Source: Platerodrilus igneus (Eukaryota > Arthropoda > Insecta > Coleoptera > Lycidae). From it: a DNA stretch of 64,000 nucleotides. The translations under genes were made by a program, and so were the position numbers. Under the pieces are notes generated by a model that was given only the letters and a program-made list of their open reading frames with translations, was not told the origin of the DNA and made no database searches. The stretch is from positions 2,889,001 through 2,953,000 of the forward strand of contig JARFIW010000115.1 of NCBI GenBank assembly GCA_036346225.1, given 5' to 3'. Of the stretch, positions 43,201 through 58,200 are shown one piece after another (the stretch's first letter is position 1; every line of letters begins with the position of its first letter).

Positions 43201-46200
43201 CTAATTTGTTCAATTTCGTTTCACTGATTCGTTCTATTTTGTACCCATTTGTTTCATTTCGTTCTATATCGTTCCATTTCGTACCATTTTCGTTTTATTG
43301 GGTTACCTTTCGTTCTACTTCGTCATATTTCGTTCTATTTCATTCATTTTCGTATTATTTCATTCTATGATCGGTTTAGTTATATTTGGCTCTATTTCGT
43401 TCTATTTTATTCCTCTTCGTTTCATTTCGTTTCAAGTTGTTTTATTTCGTTGCGTTCAATTTCGTTTCATTTCTTCGTTCAATTTTGTTCTATTTGATTT
43501 CATTCCGTTCTAAATTGTTCCATTTCTATGCATTTAGTTCAGCTGCGTTTCATTTAGTTCCAATTCGTTTACTTTTGTTCTATTTTGTTCTCTACTTCAT
43601 TTCATTTTGTTTTATATCGTTCCATTTCAATTCATTTCGTTTTAGTTAGTTTTATTTCGTTCCATTTCGTACCATTTTTGTTTATTTTGGTTACATTCCC
43701 TTCTCTTTCGTCATATATTATTCTATTTCATACCACTTCGTTTCATTTCATTTTATATTGATCAGTTTCGTTTTATTTGGTTCCATTTCGTTATATTTTG
43801 TTCCACTTCGTTTCATTTCGTTTTAGGTTGTTTCATTTCGTTACGTTGCGTTCAATTGCGTTTCATTTTGATTTATTTCGTTTCCTTTCTTCGTTCTATT
43901 TTGTTCCATTTTCTTTCACTTCCGTCCATATTGTTCCATTTCGTATCATTTTTGTTTTTTTTTTTGTTATGTTCAGTTCTATTTCTTTACATTTCGTTCT
44001 ATTTCATTCCACTTTGTTTTATTTCATTCTTTGTTGTTTAGTTTCGTTCTATTTAGTTCAATTTTGGTCTATTTTGATCCACTTCGACTTATTTCGTTTA
44101 AGGTTGTTTTATTTCGTTAAGTTGCGATCAATTTCGTTTCATTTCGTTTTATTTCGTTTCATTTCTTTGTTCTATTTTGTTCCAAAATATTTCAATCCCT
44201 TTAGTTCAACTTCGCTTTCTTTAATTCTGTTCCGTTCAATTTCGTTTCCTTAAGTTTTATTTCGCACTAATTTCTTTTATTTCGTTTCATTTCTTCGTTC
44301 TATTTTGTTCCATTTTCTTTCATTTCGTCCCACATTGTTCCATTTCGTATCATTTTTGGTTATGTTCAGTTCTATTTCTTTACATTTCGTTCTATTTCAT
44401 TCCACTTTGTTTTATTTCATTCTATGTTGTTTAGTTTCGTTCTATTTAGTTCCACTTCGTTCCATTTCGGTCTATTTTGTTCCACTTCGTCTTATTTCGT
44501 TATAGATTGTTTTATTTCGTTACGTTGCGATCAATTTTGTTTCATTTCGTTTTATTTAGTTTCATTTCTTCGTTCTATTTTGTTCCATTTCGGTCCAAAT
44601 TGTTCTATTTCAATCCCTTTAGTTCAGCTTCGCTTTCATTAATTCTGTTCCGTTCAATTTCGTTTCCTTAAGTTTTATTTCGCATTAATTTCTTCTATTT
44701 TGTTTCATTTGTTTGTTCTATTTTGTTTCGTTTCATTTCTTCGTTCTAGTTTATTCCATTTTCTTTCATTTCGTCCCACATTGTTTCATTTCGTATCATT
44801 TTTGGTTTTTAGGATATGTTCAGTTCTATTTCTTTACATTTCGTTCTATTTCATTCCACTTCGCTTTATTTCATTCTATTTTGTTCAATTTCGTTCTATT
44901 TGGTTTTATTTTGTTCCATTCGTTCTATTTTGTTCCACTTCGGTTTATTTTATTTCTTGCATTTTGTTACGTTGAGTTCAACTTTGTTTCATTTTGTTTT
45001 ATTTCATTCGTTTCTTCGTTCTATTTCGTTCCATTTCCTTTCATTTCGCTCCATATTATGGTCAATTTCTTTTCATTTCGTATTAGGTTGTGTTATTTCG
45101 TTGGACTTCGTTACGTTCAATTTCGTTTCAGTTCGTTTTATTTCGTTTCATTTCTTCGTTCTATTTTGTTCCATTTTCATTTATTTCGTTCCATATTGTT
45201 CCAAATCGTATCATTTTTGTTTTTTTTTTTTAGTTATGTTAGTTCTATTTCGTTACATTTCGTTCCATTTTATTCCACTTCGTTTTATTTCATTCTGTCG
45301 TTACATTTCGTTCTATTTTTTTGTTCCACTTCGAATTATTTCGTTTTAGGTTGCTTTATTTCGTTACATTTCGTTACGTTACGTTCAATTTCGTTTCATT
45401 TTGTTTTACTTTGTTTTACTTCTTCGTTCTATTTTGTTCCATTTCCTTTCATTTCCTTCCATATTTTGCTCAATTTCTTTTCATTTCGTTTTAGGTTTTT
45501 TATTTCATTTTAGGTTGTTTTATTTCGTTGCAATTCGTTACGTTCAATTTCGTTTTATTTCGTTTTATTTCTTCGTTCTATTTTGTTCCATTTACTTTTT
45601 TTTCGTTCCTTATTGTTCCATATCGTATCCTTTTTGTTTTTTTTTGGTTATGTTCAGTTCTATTTCGTTACATTTCGTTCTATTTCATTCCACTTCGTTT
45701 TATTTCATTCTATGTTCAGTTTCGCTCTATTTGGTTCCATATCGTTCTATTTTTTTTCCACTTCGATTAATTTCGTTTTAGGTCGTTTTATTTCGTTACG
45801 TTGCGTTCAATTGCGTTTCATTTTGTTTTATTTCGTTTTATTTCTTCGTTCTATTTTGTTCCATTTTCTTTCATTTCGTTCCATATTGTTCCATTTCTTG
45901 CAATTTCATTCTATGTTGTTTAGTTTCGTTCTATTTAGTTCCATTTCGTTCCATTCGGTCTATTTTGTTCCACTTCGCCTTTAGGTTGTTTTATTTCGTT
46001 ACGTTGCGATCAATTTCGTTTCATTTCGTTTTATTTCGTTTCATTTCTTCGTTTTATTTTGTTCCATTTCGTTCCAAAGATTTCTATTTCAATCCCTTTA
46101 GTTCAGCTTCGCTTTATTTAATTCCGTTCCATTTCGTTTCCTGAAGTTTTATTTCGCACTAATTTCTTCTATTTCGTTTCATTTCTTCGTTCTATTTTGT

Positions 46201-49200
46201 TCCATTTTCTTTTATTTCGTTCCATATTGTTCCATGTCGTATCATTTTTGTTTTTTAAGTTATGTTCAGTTCTATTTCGTTACATTACGTTCTATTTCAT
46301 TCCACTTCGTTTTATTTCATTCTATGTTGTTCAATTTCGTTTTATTTAGTTCCATTTCGTTCTACTTCGTTCTATTTTGTTCCACTTCGATTTATTTCGT
46401 TTTAATTTGTTTTATTTCTTGCATTTTGTTACGTTGCATTCAATTTCGTTTCATTTTGTTTTATTTCATTCGTTTTTTCGTTCTATATCGTTCCATTTCC
46501 TTTCATTTCGTTCCATATTGTTCCATTTCTTGCCATTTTGGTTTTATTCGGTTATGTTCAGTTTTATTTCGTTACATTTCGTTCTATTTTATTCCACTTC
46601 GTTTTATTTCATTCTATGTTGTTTAATTTCGTTCTATTTAATTCTATTTCGGTCTATTTTGTTCCATTTCGACTCATTTCGTTTTAGGTTGTTTTATTTC
46701 GTTAAGTTGCGATCAATTTCGTTTCATTTCGTTTTATTTCATTTCATTTCTTTGTTCTATTTTGTTCTATTTCGGTCCAAATTGTTCTATTTCAATCCCT
46801 TTAGTTCAGCTTCGCTTTCTTTAATTCTGTTCCGTTGAATTTCGTTTCCTTAAGTTTTATTTCCCACTAATTTCTTCTATTTCGTTTCATTTCTTCGTTC
46901 TATTTTGTTCCATTTTCTTTAATTTCGTCCCACATTATTCCATTTCGTATCATTTTTGGTTTTTAGGTTCAGTTCTATTTCGTTTCATTTCGTTCTACTT
47001 TATTCCACTTCGCTTTATTTCATTCTATGTTGTTCAGTTTCGTTTTATTTGGTTTTATTTTGTCCATTCGTTTTATTTTGTTCCACTTCGGTTTATTTTA
47101 TTTCTTGCATTTTGTTACGTCCAGTTCAACTTTGTTTCATTTTGTTTTATTTCATTCGTTTCCTCGTTCTATTTTGTTCCATTTCCTTTCATTTCGTTCC
47201 ATATAGTTCCGTTTCTTGCCATTTTTGTTTTATTTGATTATGTGCAGTTCGTTTTGGTTACATTTCGTTCTATTTCATTACACTTTGTTTTATTTCATTC
47301 CATGTTGTTTAATTTCGTTCTATTTAATTCTATTTCGGTCTATTTTGTTCCACTTCGACTCATTTCGTTTTAGGTTGTTTTATTTCGTTACGTTGCGATC
47401 AATTTCCTTTCATTCCTTCATTCTATTTTGTTCCATTTCGTTCCAAATTGTTCCACTTCAATCCCTTTAGATCAGCTTCGTTTTATTTGATTCCGTTTCG
47501 TTCAATTTCGTTATATTGTTTTATTTCGCACCAATTTCTTCTGTTTCGTTTCATTTCTTCGTTCTAGTTTATTCCATTTTCTTTCATATTCGTTCCATAT
47601 TGTTCCATTTCTTGCAATTTTTGTTTTATTTGGTTATGTTCAGTTCTATTTCGTTACATTTCGTTTTATTTCATTCCACTTTGTTTTATTTCATTCTATG
47701 TTGTTTAGTTTCGTTCTATTTAGTTCCATTTCGTTCTATTTCGGTCTATTTTGTTCCACTTCGACTTATTTCGTTTTAGGTTGTTTTATTTCGTTTCATT
47801 TTTTCGTTCTATTTTGTTCCATTTCGCCCCAAATTGTTCTATTAGAATCCCTTTAGTTCAGCTTCGTTCTACTTTGTTCTATTTTGTTCCACTTCGTTTC
47901 ATTTTAGGTTGTTTTATTTCGTTGCATTTCGTTACGTACAATTTCGTTTCAGTTTGTTTTATTTCGTTTCGTTTTTTCGTTCTATTTTGTTTCATTTCCT
48001 TTTATATCGTTCCATATTGTTCCATATCGTATCATTTTTGTTTTTTTTTTGGGTTATGTCAGTTCTATTTCGCTACATTTCGTTCTATTTCATTCCACTT
48101 CGTTTTATTTCATTCTATGTTGTTCCACTTCGTTCTATTTTGTTCCACTTTGAATTATTTCGTTTTAGGTTGTTTTATTTCGTTACATTTCGTTATGTTG
48201 CGTTCAATTTCGTTTCATTTTGTTTTACTTCGTTTCATTTCTTCGTTCTATTTCGTTCCATTTCCTTTTATTTCCTTTCATATTTTGCTCAATTTCTTTT
48301 CATTTCGTTTTACGTTGTTTTATTTCGGTGCAATTCGTTACGTTCAATTTCGTTTCAGTTCGTTTTATTTCATTTCATTTCTTTGTTCTATTTCCTTTTA
48401 TTTTGTTCCATATTATTCCATATCGTATCACTTTTGTTTTTTTTGGGTTATGTCAGTTCTATTTCGTTACATTTCGTTCTATTTCATTCCACTTCGTTTT
48501 ATTTCATTCTATGTTGCTCCATTTCGTTCTATTTTGTTCCACTTTGAATTATTTCGTTTTAGGTTGTTTTATTTCGTTACATTTCGTTACGTTGCGTTCA
48601 ATTTCGTTTCATTTTGTTTTACTTCGTTTCATTTCTTCGTTCTATTTCGTTTCATTTCCTTCCATATTTTGCTCAGTTTCTTTTCATTTCGTTTTAGGTT
48701 GTTTTATTTCGTTTCCGTTCGTTTTATTTCGTTTCATTTCTTCAGACTATTTTGTTCCATTTCCTTTTATTTCGTACCATTTTGTTCCATGTCGTATCAT
48801 TTTTGTTTTTTTGGGTTAAGTTCAGTTTTATTTCGATACATTTCGTTCTATTTCATACCACTTCGTTTTATTTCATTCTGTGTTGTTCAGTTTCGATCTA
48901 TTTGGTTCCATTTTGTTCTATTTTATTCCACTTCGATTCATTTCGTTTTAGGTTGTTTTATTTCATCGCATTTCGTTACGTTGCGTTCAATTTCGTTTCA
49001 TTTTGTACTATTTCGTTTCATTTCTTCGTTCTATTTCGTTCCATTTTCTTTCATTTCGTTCCATATTGTTCCATTTCAATTCATTTAGTTCAGCTTAGTT
49101 TTATTTAATTTCGTTTCCTTCAATTCCGTTTCGTTAAGTTTTATTTCGCACTCATTTGCTCTATTTCGTTTCATTTCTTCGTTCTATTTTGTTCAATTTT

Positions 49201-52200
49201 CTTTCATTTCGTTCCTCATTCTTCTACTTCGTATCTTTTTTATTTTTTTAGGTTGTGTTCAGTTCTATTTCGTTATATTTCGTTTCACTTCTTCGTTCAA
49301 TTTTGTTCCATTTTGTTTTATTTCGTTCTATATCGTTCCATTTCGTACCATTTTCGTTCTATTTCATTTCTCTTTGTTTCATTTCATTCTATGCTGTTTA
49401 GTTTCGTTTTATTGCGTTCCACTTCGTTCTATTTTGTTCCATTTAGTTTCATTTCGTTAATTTGTTTTATTTCGTTCCACTTTGTTTCGTTGCATTTCTT
49501 CGTTCTATTTTCTTCCATTTCCTTTCATCTCGTTTCAAATTGTTCCATTTTAATCCCTTGAGTTCAGCTTCGCTTTATCTGATTCCGTTTCGTTCAATTT
49601 CGTTTCATTTCTTCGTCCTCTCTCGTTTTCTTTTCTATTTCGTTCACTTTTGTTTCTCTTCGTGCAACCGCAACTAGTAAAACATTAACCCAGATTGTTA
49701 TTTCAGCCAACAATCGCAACTTCAGCGACGCAATAGAGACTGTAACACAAGAAGCAACTGCAATGGTAACGGCCGCAAAAGAACGCTGCGAAAAATACCA
49801 AGAAGAAATCCAGAACCTCAGAAGCGCCAACGCGAGTCTTGTAGCTCAAAACGAATCACTCCAAAGCAGCATAAACGAAAGATCGTGCAACGAGAATAAA
49901 CTGAGTGGATTACTTGCGCACCTACAAAATATGAAGATCGATGACGTAGACGCAATCAAGGATATGAGCGCACGCGCTCAGAGTATAGTTAAGGAACGGG
50001 ATGCTTACAAGAGCAAGCTTGAGCAGTATAAAGACATCGAGCAACAGGTTTGTTTACCTAGAGGACATTTAAGTCCAAGATGGCGGGTTGCTTAAAAACT
50101 TTTCGCCTTAGGCATTAGGATCGATAAGCTCCGCCCATTGTTGGACCTAAACCAGCATTACTAGACTACTGATGTTTTTTACTAACGTTTACTTATAGGT
50201 TAAATGTTTGCGCATGCAGTTGGCCGATATGGACGTGTTGCGCAGGCAACGCGACTATTTCAAATCACAAGTAGAGGATCTTCAAGCGATACGTTCTGCA
50301 TACGCGCAGCTGGTCGAGCGTTGTTCGCCCGAAGCCGGACGTCTCGACATAGACGAGCTACAGGACCAGAATAATAAAATTAAAGGTACGTACAAGCGGC
50401 TTTGGTTAAATTTCCGAAAGGCTAGAGAGATTGGTGGTTAACAAACGAACACTCCGCTCTTTGTGTCGACTTGTCATGACAATTTTTTGGGTTAATCCAG
50501 AATTCCTACATCTACAACTCTCCAAAACAAAACTGGCTTGAAATCTATTGCGCATGCGCGTCACCGGGAGCCACGTAACGCATCATCAAGTGTTCTTACC
50601 CCCATTTAACGAACGGTTACAGGTCTAGATCCAGAAGCAAAAAATTAATAATTTCAACGCTTGAAGATATCTCGCTTTGAAGATTTTGGTTTTAGCTCAT
50701 CTGTGGCTAGCGGCGAAATTTACCGTACGATGGTGAGATCATGCGCAATCCTGCATAATCCACGGAGTCGCTTCACACACCAGAATAAGCATTTAACAGT
50801 CAAGACTTAATAATTTAAACGCTTGAGGATCTCTAGCTTTGAAGATTTTGGTTTCAACTCATCCATGGTTACCGGCGAAATTTATCGCTCGATCTTGGGA
50901 TCACGCGCAATCCTGCCTAACCCACGGACTCGCTTCACACGGCAGAACATCCAACAGCAAAGAATTAGTAATTTGAACGCTTGAAGATCTCTGGCTTTGA
51001 AGATTTTGGTTTCAGCTCATCTATGGCTAGCGGCAAAATTGTCCGCGCGATCTCAAAACCAGGCACAATCCTGCCTAATCCACTGAATCGCTTCACACAG
51101 AAGTAAAAACATCCAGTAGCCAAAAATTGATAATCTGCCCGCTTGAAGAGCTCTGGCTTTGAAAATTTTGGTTTCAGCTCATCTATGGCTAGCGGCGAAA
51201 TTTACCGTACGATGGTGAGATCATGCGCAACCCTGCATAATCCACGGAGTCGCTTCACACACCAGAAAAAGCATTTAACAGTCAAGACTTAATAATTTAA
51301 ACGCTTGAGGATCTCTAGCTTTGAAGATTTTGGTTTCAGCTCATCTGTGGCTAGCGGCGAAATTTACCGCAAAACCTTGGGATCATGTGCAATCCTGCCT
51401 AATCCACAGAGTCACTTCACACGGCAGGAGAAATATCCAACATCAAAGAATTAGTTATTAAATGCTTGAAGATCTCTGGCTTTGAAGATTTTGGTTTTAG
51501 CTCATCTGTGGCTAGCGGTAAAATTTACCGCAAAACCTTGGGATCATGTGCAATCCTGCCTAATCCACAGAGTCACTTCACACGGCAGGAGAAATATCCA
51601 ACATCAAAGAATTAGTTATTAAATGCTTGAAGATCTCTGCCTTTGAAGATTTTGGTTTAGGCTCATCTATGGCTAGCGGCGAACTTCACCACGCGATCTC
51701 AAAACCAGGCACAATCCTGCCTAATCCGCTGAGTCGCTTCACACAGAAGTAAAAACATCCAGTAGCCAAAAATTGATAATCTGCCCGCTTGAAGAGCTCT
51801 GGCTTTGAAAATTTTGGTTTCAGCTCATCTATGGCTAGCGGCGAAATTTACCGTACGATGGTGAGATCATGCGCCATCCTGCATAATCCACGGAGTCGCT
51901 TCACACACCAGAAAATGCATTTAACAGTCAAGACTTAATAATTTAAACGCTTGAGGATCTCTAGCTTTGAAGATTTTGGTTTCAGCTGATCCATGGTTAC
52001 CGGCGAAATTTATCGCTCGATCTCGGGATCACGCGCAATCCTGCCTAACCCACGGACTCGCTTCACACGGCAGAACATCCAACAGCAAAGAATTAGTAAT
52101 TTGAACGCTTGAAGATCTCAGGATTTGAAGATTTTGGTTTCGGCTTATCTATGACTAGCGGCGAAATATACCGCGCGATCTTGGGATCACGCGCAATCCT

Positions 52201-55200
52201 GCCTAATCCACGGAGTCGCTTCACACTGCAGGAAAACATCCAACGTCAAAGAATTAGTAATTCGAACACTTGAAGATCTCTAGCTTTGAAGATTTTGGTT
52301 TTAGTTCATCTGTGTTTAGAGGCAAAAATTACCGCACAATCTTAGGATCATGCGCATTCCTAACTGATCCACGGAGTCGCTTCACACGGCAGAAAAATGA
52401 TCCAACAGCAAAAAACTAATAATTTGAACTCTTGAAGTTATCTGGCTTTGAAGATTTTGATTTCAGTTCATCTATGGCTAGCGGCGAAATTTACCGCACG
52501 ATCCTGGGATTATGCGTAATCCTGTCTAATCCACGGAGTCTCTTCTCACAGCAGGAGAAATATCCAAGAGTAAAGAATTAGTAATTTGAACGATTTAAGA
52601 TTGCTTGCTTTGATGATTTTGCATTCAGTTCATCTATGGCTAGCGGCGAAATTTACCGCACGATCTTGGGATCATGCGCATTCCTGACTAATCCACGGAG
52701 TCGCTTCACACGGCAGGAAAAATATCCAACAGCAAAAACTAATAATTTGAACGCTTGTAGATCTCTGGCTTTGAAGATTGTGGTTTCGGCTCATCTATGG
52801 CTAACGGCAAAATTTACCGAACGATTCTGGGGTCATGCGTGCTCCTGCCTAATCCACGAAGTCGCTTCACACAGCTGTAGAAATGTCCAACAGCAAAGAA
52901 TTAGTAATTTGAATGCTTGAAGGTCTCTGGCTTTGAAGATTTTGGTTTTAACTCATCTATGGCTAGCGGCAAAATTTTCCACACAATCTCAGAAGCATGC
53001 GCAATCCTGCCTAACCCACGGACTCGCTTCACACGGCAGAAAAACATCCAACAGGAAAGAATTAGTAATATGAACGCTTGAAGATCTCAGGATTTGAAGA
53101 TTGTGGTTTCGGCTCATCTAATGTTAGCGGCGAAATTTACCGCACAATCTTGGGATCACACGCAATCCTGCCTAATCCACAAAGTCGCTTCAAACGGCAG
53201 GAGAAACATCCAACACCAAAGAATTAGTAATTTGAACCCTTGAAGATCACTAGCTTTGAAGATTTTGAATTTAGCTCATCTATGGCTAGCGACCAAATTT
53301 ACCGCACAATCTTGGGATCATGCGCAATCCTACCTGATTCACGAAATCGCTTCAAGCGGCAGGAAAAACATCCTGTCGCCAAAAATTAATAACTTGCATG
53401 CTTGAAGATCTCTGTGGCTTTGAAGATTTTGATTTCAGCTCATCTCTGGCTAACGGTAAAATTTACCGCACGATCTTAGAATCATGCGCAATCCTGCCTA
53501 ATCCACGGAATTGCTTCACACAACAGGAAAACATCCAACAGCAAAAAATTAATAATTGAAACGCTAGAAGATCTCTGGTTTTGCAAATTTTAGTTTCAGC
53601 TCATATATGACTAGCGACAAAATTGATAACGCCATCTTGGAATCATGCGCAATCCTGCCTACGCGACGGAGTCACTTCACACGGTAAGAAAAATTACTAA
53701 CAGCAAAAAATTAAAAATTTCAACACTTGAAGATCTCTGGCTTTGAAGATTTTGGTTTTAGTTCATCTGTGGCTAGCGGCGAAATTTATCGTAGGACCTT
53801 GGGATCATGTGCAATCCTGCCTAATCCACGGAGTCGCTTCGCACGGTAGGAAAAATATTCAATGGCAAAAAATTTATAATTTGAATGCTTGAAGATCTAT
53901 TGTTTTGAACATTTTGGTTTCAGCTTATATATGACTAGCGGCGAAATTTACCGAACAATCTTGGGATCATGCGCAATCCTGCCTGATCCACGGAGACGCT
54001 TCACACAACGGGGAAAACGGCCAACAGCTAAGATCTCTGGATTTGAAGATTTTGGCTTCGGCTCATCTATGGCGCGCGACTAAATTGATCGCGCGATCTT
54101 AGGAGCATGCGCAATCCTACCTAATCCACGGAGTCGCTTCACACAGCAGGAAAAACTTTCTGTACCCAAAAATTAATAATTTGTACGCTTAAAGATCTCT
54201 GGCTTTCAAAATTTTGGTTTCAGCTCATCTAAGACTAGCAGCGAAATTTCCTACACAATCCTAGGATCATGCGCAAACCTACCTAATCCACGGAGTCACT
54301 TCACATTGCAGTAGAAACATCCAACAGCAAAGAATTAGTAATTTTGAACGCTTGAAGGTTTCTGGTTTTAAAGATTTTGATTTGAGACAGGAAACCATTC
54401 GGTAGCAAAGAACTACCTTGAACGCTCGAACTTTCTAGATCACCGGTTTTGGTTTCAACTTATCGAAGACTAGCAATGGGATCGGAATAAAAAAGATTTG
54501 ATTGCGCGACCTTGTGATCATGCGCAAAACTGCCCAATTCACGAAGCCGCTTCACAAAACAAGAAAACGATTCGACCTTGAATGCTTGAAGTTTCTAGAT
54601 AGCCGTTTTAGGTTTCAGCCTATCGATGGCTAGCGACGCGATCGGCATGAAAAAAAAAATTAATCCACCGGCTTAGAAATCATGCGCAAACCTGTTAATC
54701 GAGTTAATTTGAACGCTCAAAAGCCTATGTTTGTTAGTTTTGGTTCAGCTCATCTCAGGCCAGCGGCGTGATTGGAATGCAAAAATAAAATTATTGCGAG
54801 ACTTTAGGATCATGCGCAAACCTGCCTAATCTACGAAGCAACTTCAGACAACAGGAAAAGCATCCAGTAGTAAAAAATTAATTTGACCGCTTAAAGCCTC
54901 TGGTTCTGTTACTTTTGGTTCTAGTTTTCTTGTGGCTAGCGACGTGATCGGCATGAAAAAGGAATTGATCACGTGACCTTGGGATCATGCGCTAACCTGC
55001 CTAATCCACGAAGCCGCTTCACACAACAGGAAAAACATCCAGTAGTAAAGAATTAATTTGAACGCTTAGAGCCTCTGGTTTTGTTACTTTTGGTTCCAGC
55101 TTCCTATGACTAGTGACGGAATTGGCATGAAAAAGGAATTGATCACGTGACCTTGAGATCATGCGCAAATCTGCCTAATCCATGGAGCCACTTCACAAAA

Positions 55201-58200
55201 CGGGAAAACCATCCGTAATCAAAGAATTACCTTGAACGCTTGAAGCTTCTAGTTTCATAGTTTTGGGTTTCAGCCTATCGATGACTAGAGGAATTGATAG
55301 CGCAAACTTGGGATCATGCGCAAATCTACCTAATCCATGAAGTCACTTCACACAATAAGAAAAAACATCTAGTAGAAAGATAATAATTGAACAGCTTAAC
55401 TCAGCCTCTGGTTTGATGCAAAATAGAATTATTCATTTAGGATCATGCCAAACCTGCCTAATCTAGAAGCACTTCAGCAACAGGAAAAGCATCCAGTAGA
55501 AAAATTAATTTGACGCTTGAACCTCTGGTGTCTATGGTTCAGTCATTTGCTAGGACGTTGGCATGAAACAGGAATTGATCACGTGACCTTGGGATCATGC
55601 GCAAACCTGCCTAATCCACGAAGCCGCTTCACACAACAGGAAAAGTATCCAGTAGTAAAGAATTAATTTGAACGCTTAAAGCCTCTGTTTTGTTCTTGGT
55701 TCAGCTTATGACTAGTACGAATTGGCATGAAAAGGAATTGATCACGTGACCTTGAGATCATGCGCAAATCTGCCTAATCCATGAAAGCCACTTCGCAAAA
55801 CAGGAAAACCATCCGTAAGTCAAAGAATTAACTTGAACGCTTGAAGCTCTCTAGTTTCTAGTTTTGGGTTTCAGCCATCGATGCACGAAGAGAGAATTGA
55901 TCAGCGCAAACTTGGGATCATGCGCAAATCTGCCTAAACCATAAAGCCACTTCGCAAAACAGGAAAACCATCCTGTAGCAAAAAATTAATAATTCGAACG
56001 CTTGAAAATCTCAGGTTTTGTTGTTTTTGGTTTCAGCTCATTTATTGCTAACGACGAATGCGCATGAAAAGGAATTATGCCACGCCTTGGGAATCATGCG
56101 CAAACTGCCCAATCCAAGGTATCGCTTCTAGACAAAAAAATCATCCAGTAGCAAAGAAATTAATTTGAACGCTTAAAGCTCTAGTTTGTTGCTTTGAGTT
56201 TCAGCTATCTAGGCTAGTCGACGGGTGGCATGAAAAGGAATTGAATGCCACACCTTGAATCATGCGCAAACCTGCCTAATCCACGAACCGCTTTCACAAA
56301 CAGGAAAACCCTCCAGTAGCAAAAAGATTACCTTGAACGCTTGAAGCTTCCAGTTTGATACTTTTTGTTTTCAACCTATCTATGACTAGCGACGGGATCG
56401 AAATAAAGAAAGAATTGAGCGCACGACCTAGATATCATGCGCAAATCTGCCTAATCCACAAGCCATTTCGCACAAAACGGAAAACCATCCCGTAGCAAAG
56501 AATGAATAATTGAACGCTTGAAGGTCTTGGTTTGTTGTTTTGGTTTCAGCTCATCTATGGCTAACGACGTAGATCGGCTTAAAAAAGAAATTGATTGCGC
56601 AACCTTGATATCGTGCGTAAACCTGCCTAATCCACGGAACCGTTTCGCACTATAGGAAAACAATCTGGTAAGAAAAGACTTATTTGAACGCTCGAAGCCT
56701 CTGGTTTTGTTGGTTTTGGTTTCAGCTCATCTATGGCTAACGACGTGGTCGGCATGAAAAAGGAATTGACTGCGCAACCTTGAAATTGTGCGTAAACCTG
56801 CCTAATCCACGGAACCGTTTCGCACGAAAGAAAAACCATCTGGTCAAAAGACTGATTTGAACGCTTGAAGCGTCTGGTTTTGGTTTTAGCTCATCTATGG
56901 CTAACCACGTGGTCGGCATAAAAAAGGAATTGATCGCGTAACCTTGGGATTTTGCGTATGCCTGCCTAATCCACGGAACCGCTTCGCACAATAGGAAAAT
57001 CGTCCGGTACCAAAGAATTGATTTGAACGCGTAAAACCTCTGGCTTTGTTGGCTTTGGTTTCAGCTTATCAATGGCTGACGTGGTCGGCATGAAAAAGGA
57101 ATTGATTGCGCAACCCTGATATCGTGCGTAAACCTGCCTAATCCACGGAACCGCTTCGCATAATAGAAAAATCATTCTGATTTGAACGCTTGAAGCCTCT
57201 GGCTTTGTTGGTTTTTGTTTCAGTTCATCTATGGCTAACGACGTAGTCGGCATAAAAAAAGGGATTGATCGCGCAATCTTGAGATCATACGTAAACCTGC
57301 CTAATCTATGGAACCGCTTTGCACAATAGGAAACTAATCTGGTAGCAAAAGACTGATTTGAACGGTCGAAGCCTCTGGATTTGTTGGTTTTGATTTCAGG
57401 TCATCTATGGCTAGCGACGTGGTCGGCATAAAAAAGAAATTGGTTGCGCAACCTTGAAATCATGCGTAAACTTGCCTAATCCACGAAACCGCTTCGCACA
57501 ATATAAAAATCGTCCGGTAGCAGAGAATTGATTTGAACGCTTGACGCCTCTGGTTTTGTTGGTTTTGGTTTCAGTTCATCTATGACTAGCGACGTGGTCG
57601 GCATGAAAAAGGAATTGATTGCGCAACCTTGATGTACGTAAACCTGCCTAATCCACGGAATCGCTTCGCACAATAGGAAAATCATTTTGATTTGAACCTT
57701 TAAAGCCTCTGGCTTCGTTGGTTTTGGTTTCAGCTCATCTGTGGCTAGCGGCATGGTCGGCATGAAAAGGAAGTTGATTGCGCAACCTTGAGATCGTCCG
57801 CAAACCTGCCTAATCCACGGAACCGCTTCGCATAATAGAAAACAATCTGGTAGCAAAAGACTGGTTTGAACGCTTGAAGCCTCTGGTTTTGTTGGTTTTG
57901 GTTTCAGCTCATCTATGGCTAACGACGTGGTCGGCATGAAAAAGGAATTGATTGCGCAACCTTGAGATCGTGCGTAAACCTGCATAATCCACGGAACCGT
58001 TTCGCACAATAGGAAAATCATTCTGATTTGGACGCTTGAAACCTTTGCTTTTGGATTCAGCTCATCTATGGCTAACGACGTGGTCAACATGAAAAAAGAA
58101 CTGATTGCTCAACCTCGATAAGGTGCGTAAAATTGACTAATCCACGGAACCGCTTTGCACAATAGGAAAATTCGATAGCAAAGAACTGATTTGAACGCTT

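Noticed and set aside
47751..49088. 445-codon open frame, F/S/I-rich, plus strand
   Set aside because: It lies wholly in the decamer satellite, where the 10-bp unit lacks stop words in every frame; composition is a read-out of ATTTCGTTCY, with no start context, splice logic or domain.
57476..58090. 204-codon minus-strand frame with MPTTSLAIDELKPKPTK repeats
   Set aside because: It is the reverse complement of the 175-bp satellite, open only where unit lengths happen to be multiples of three.
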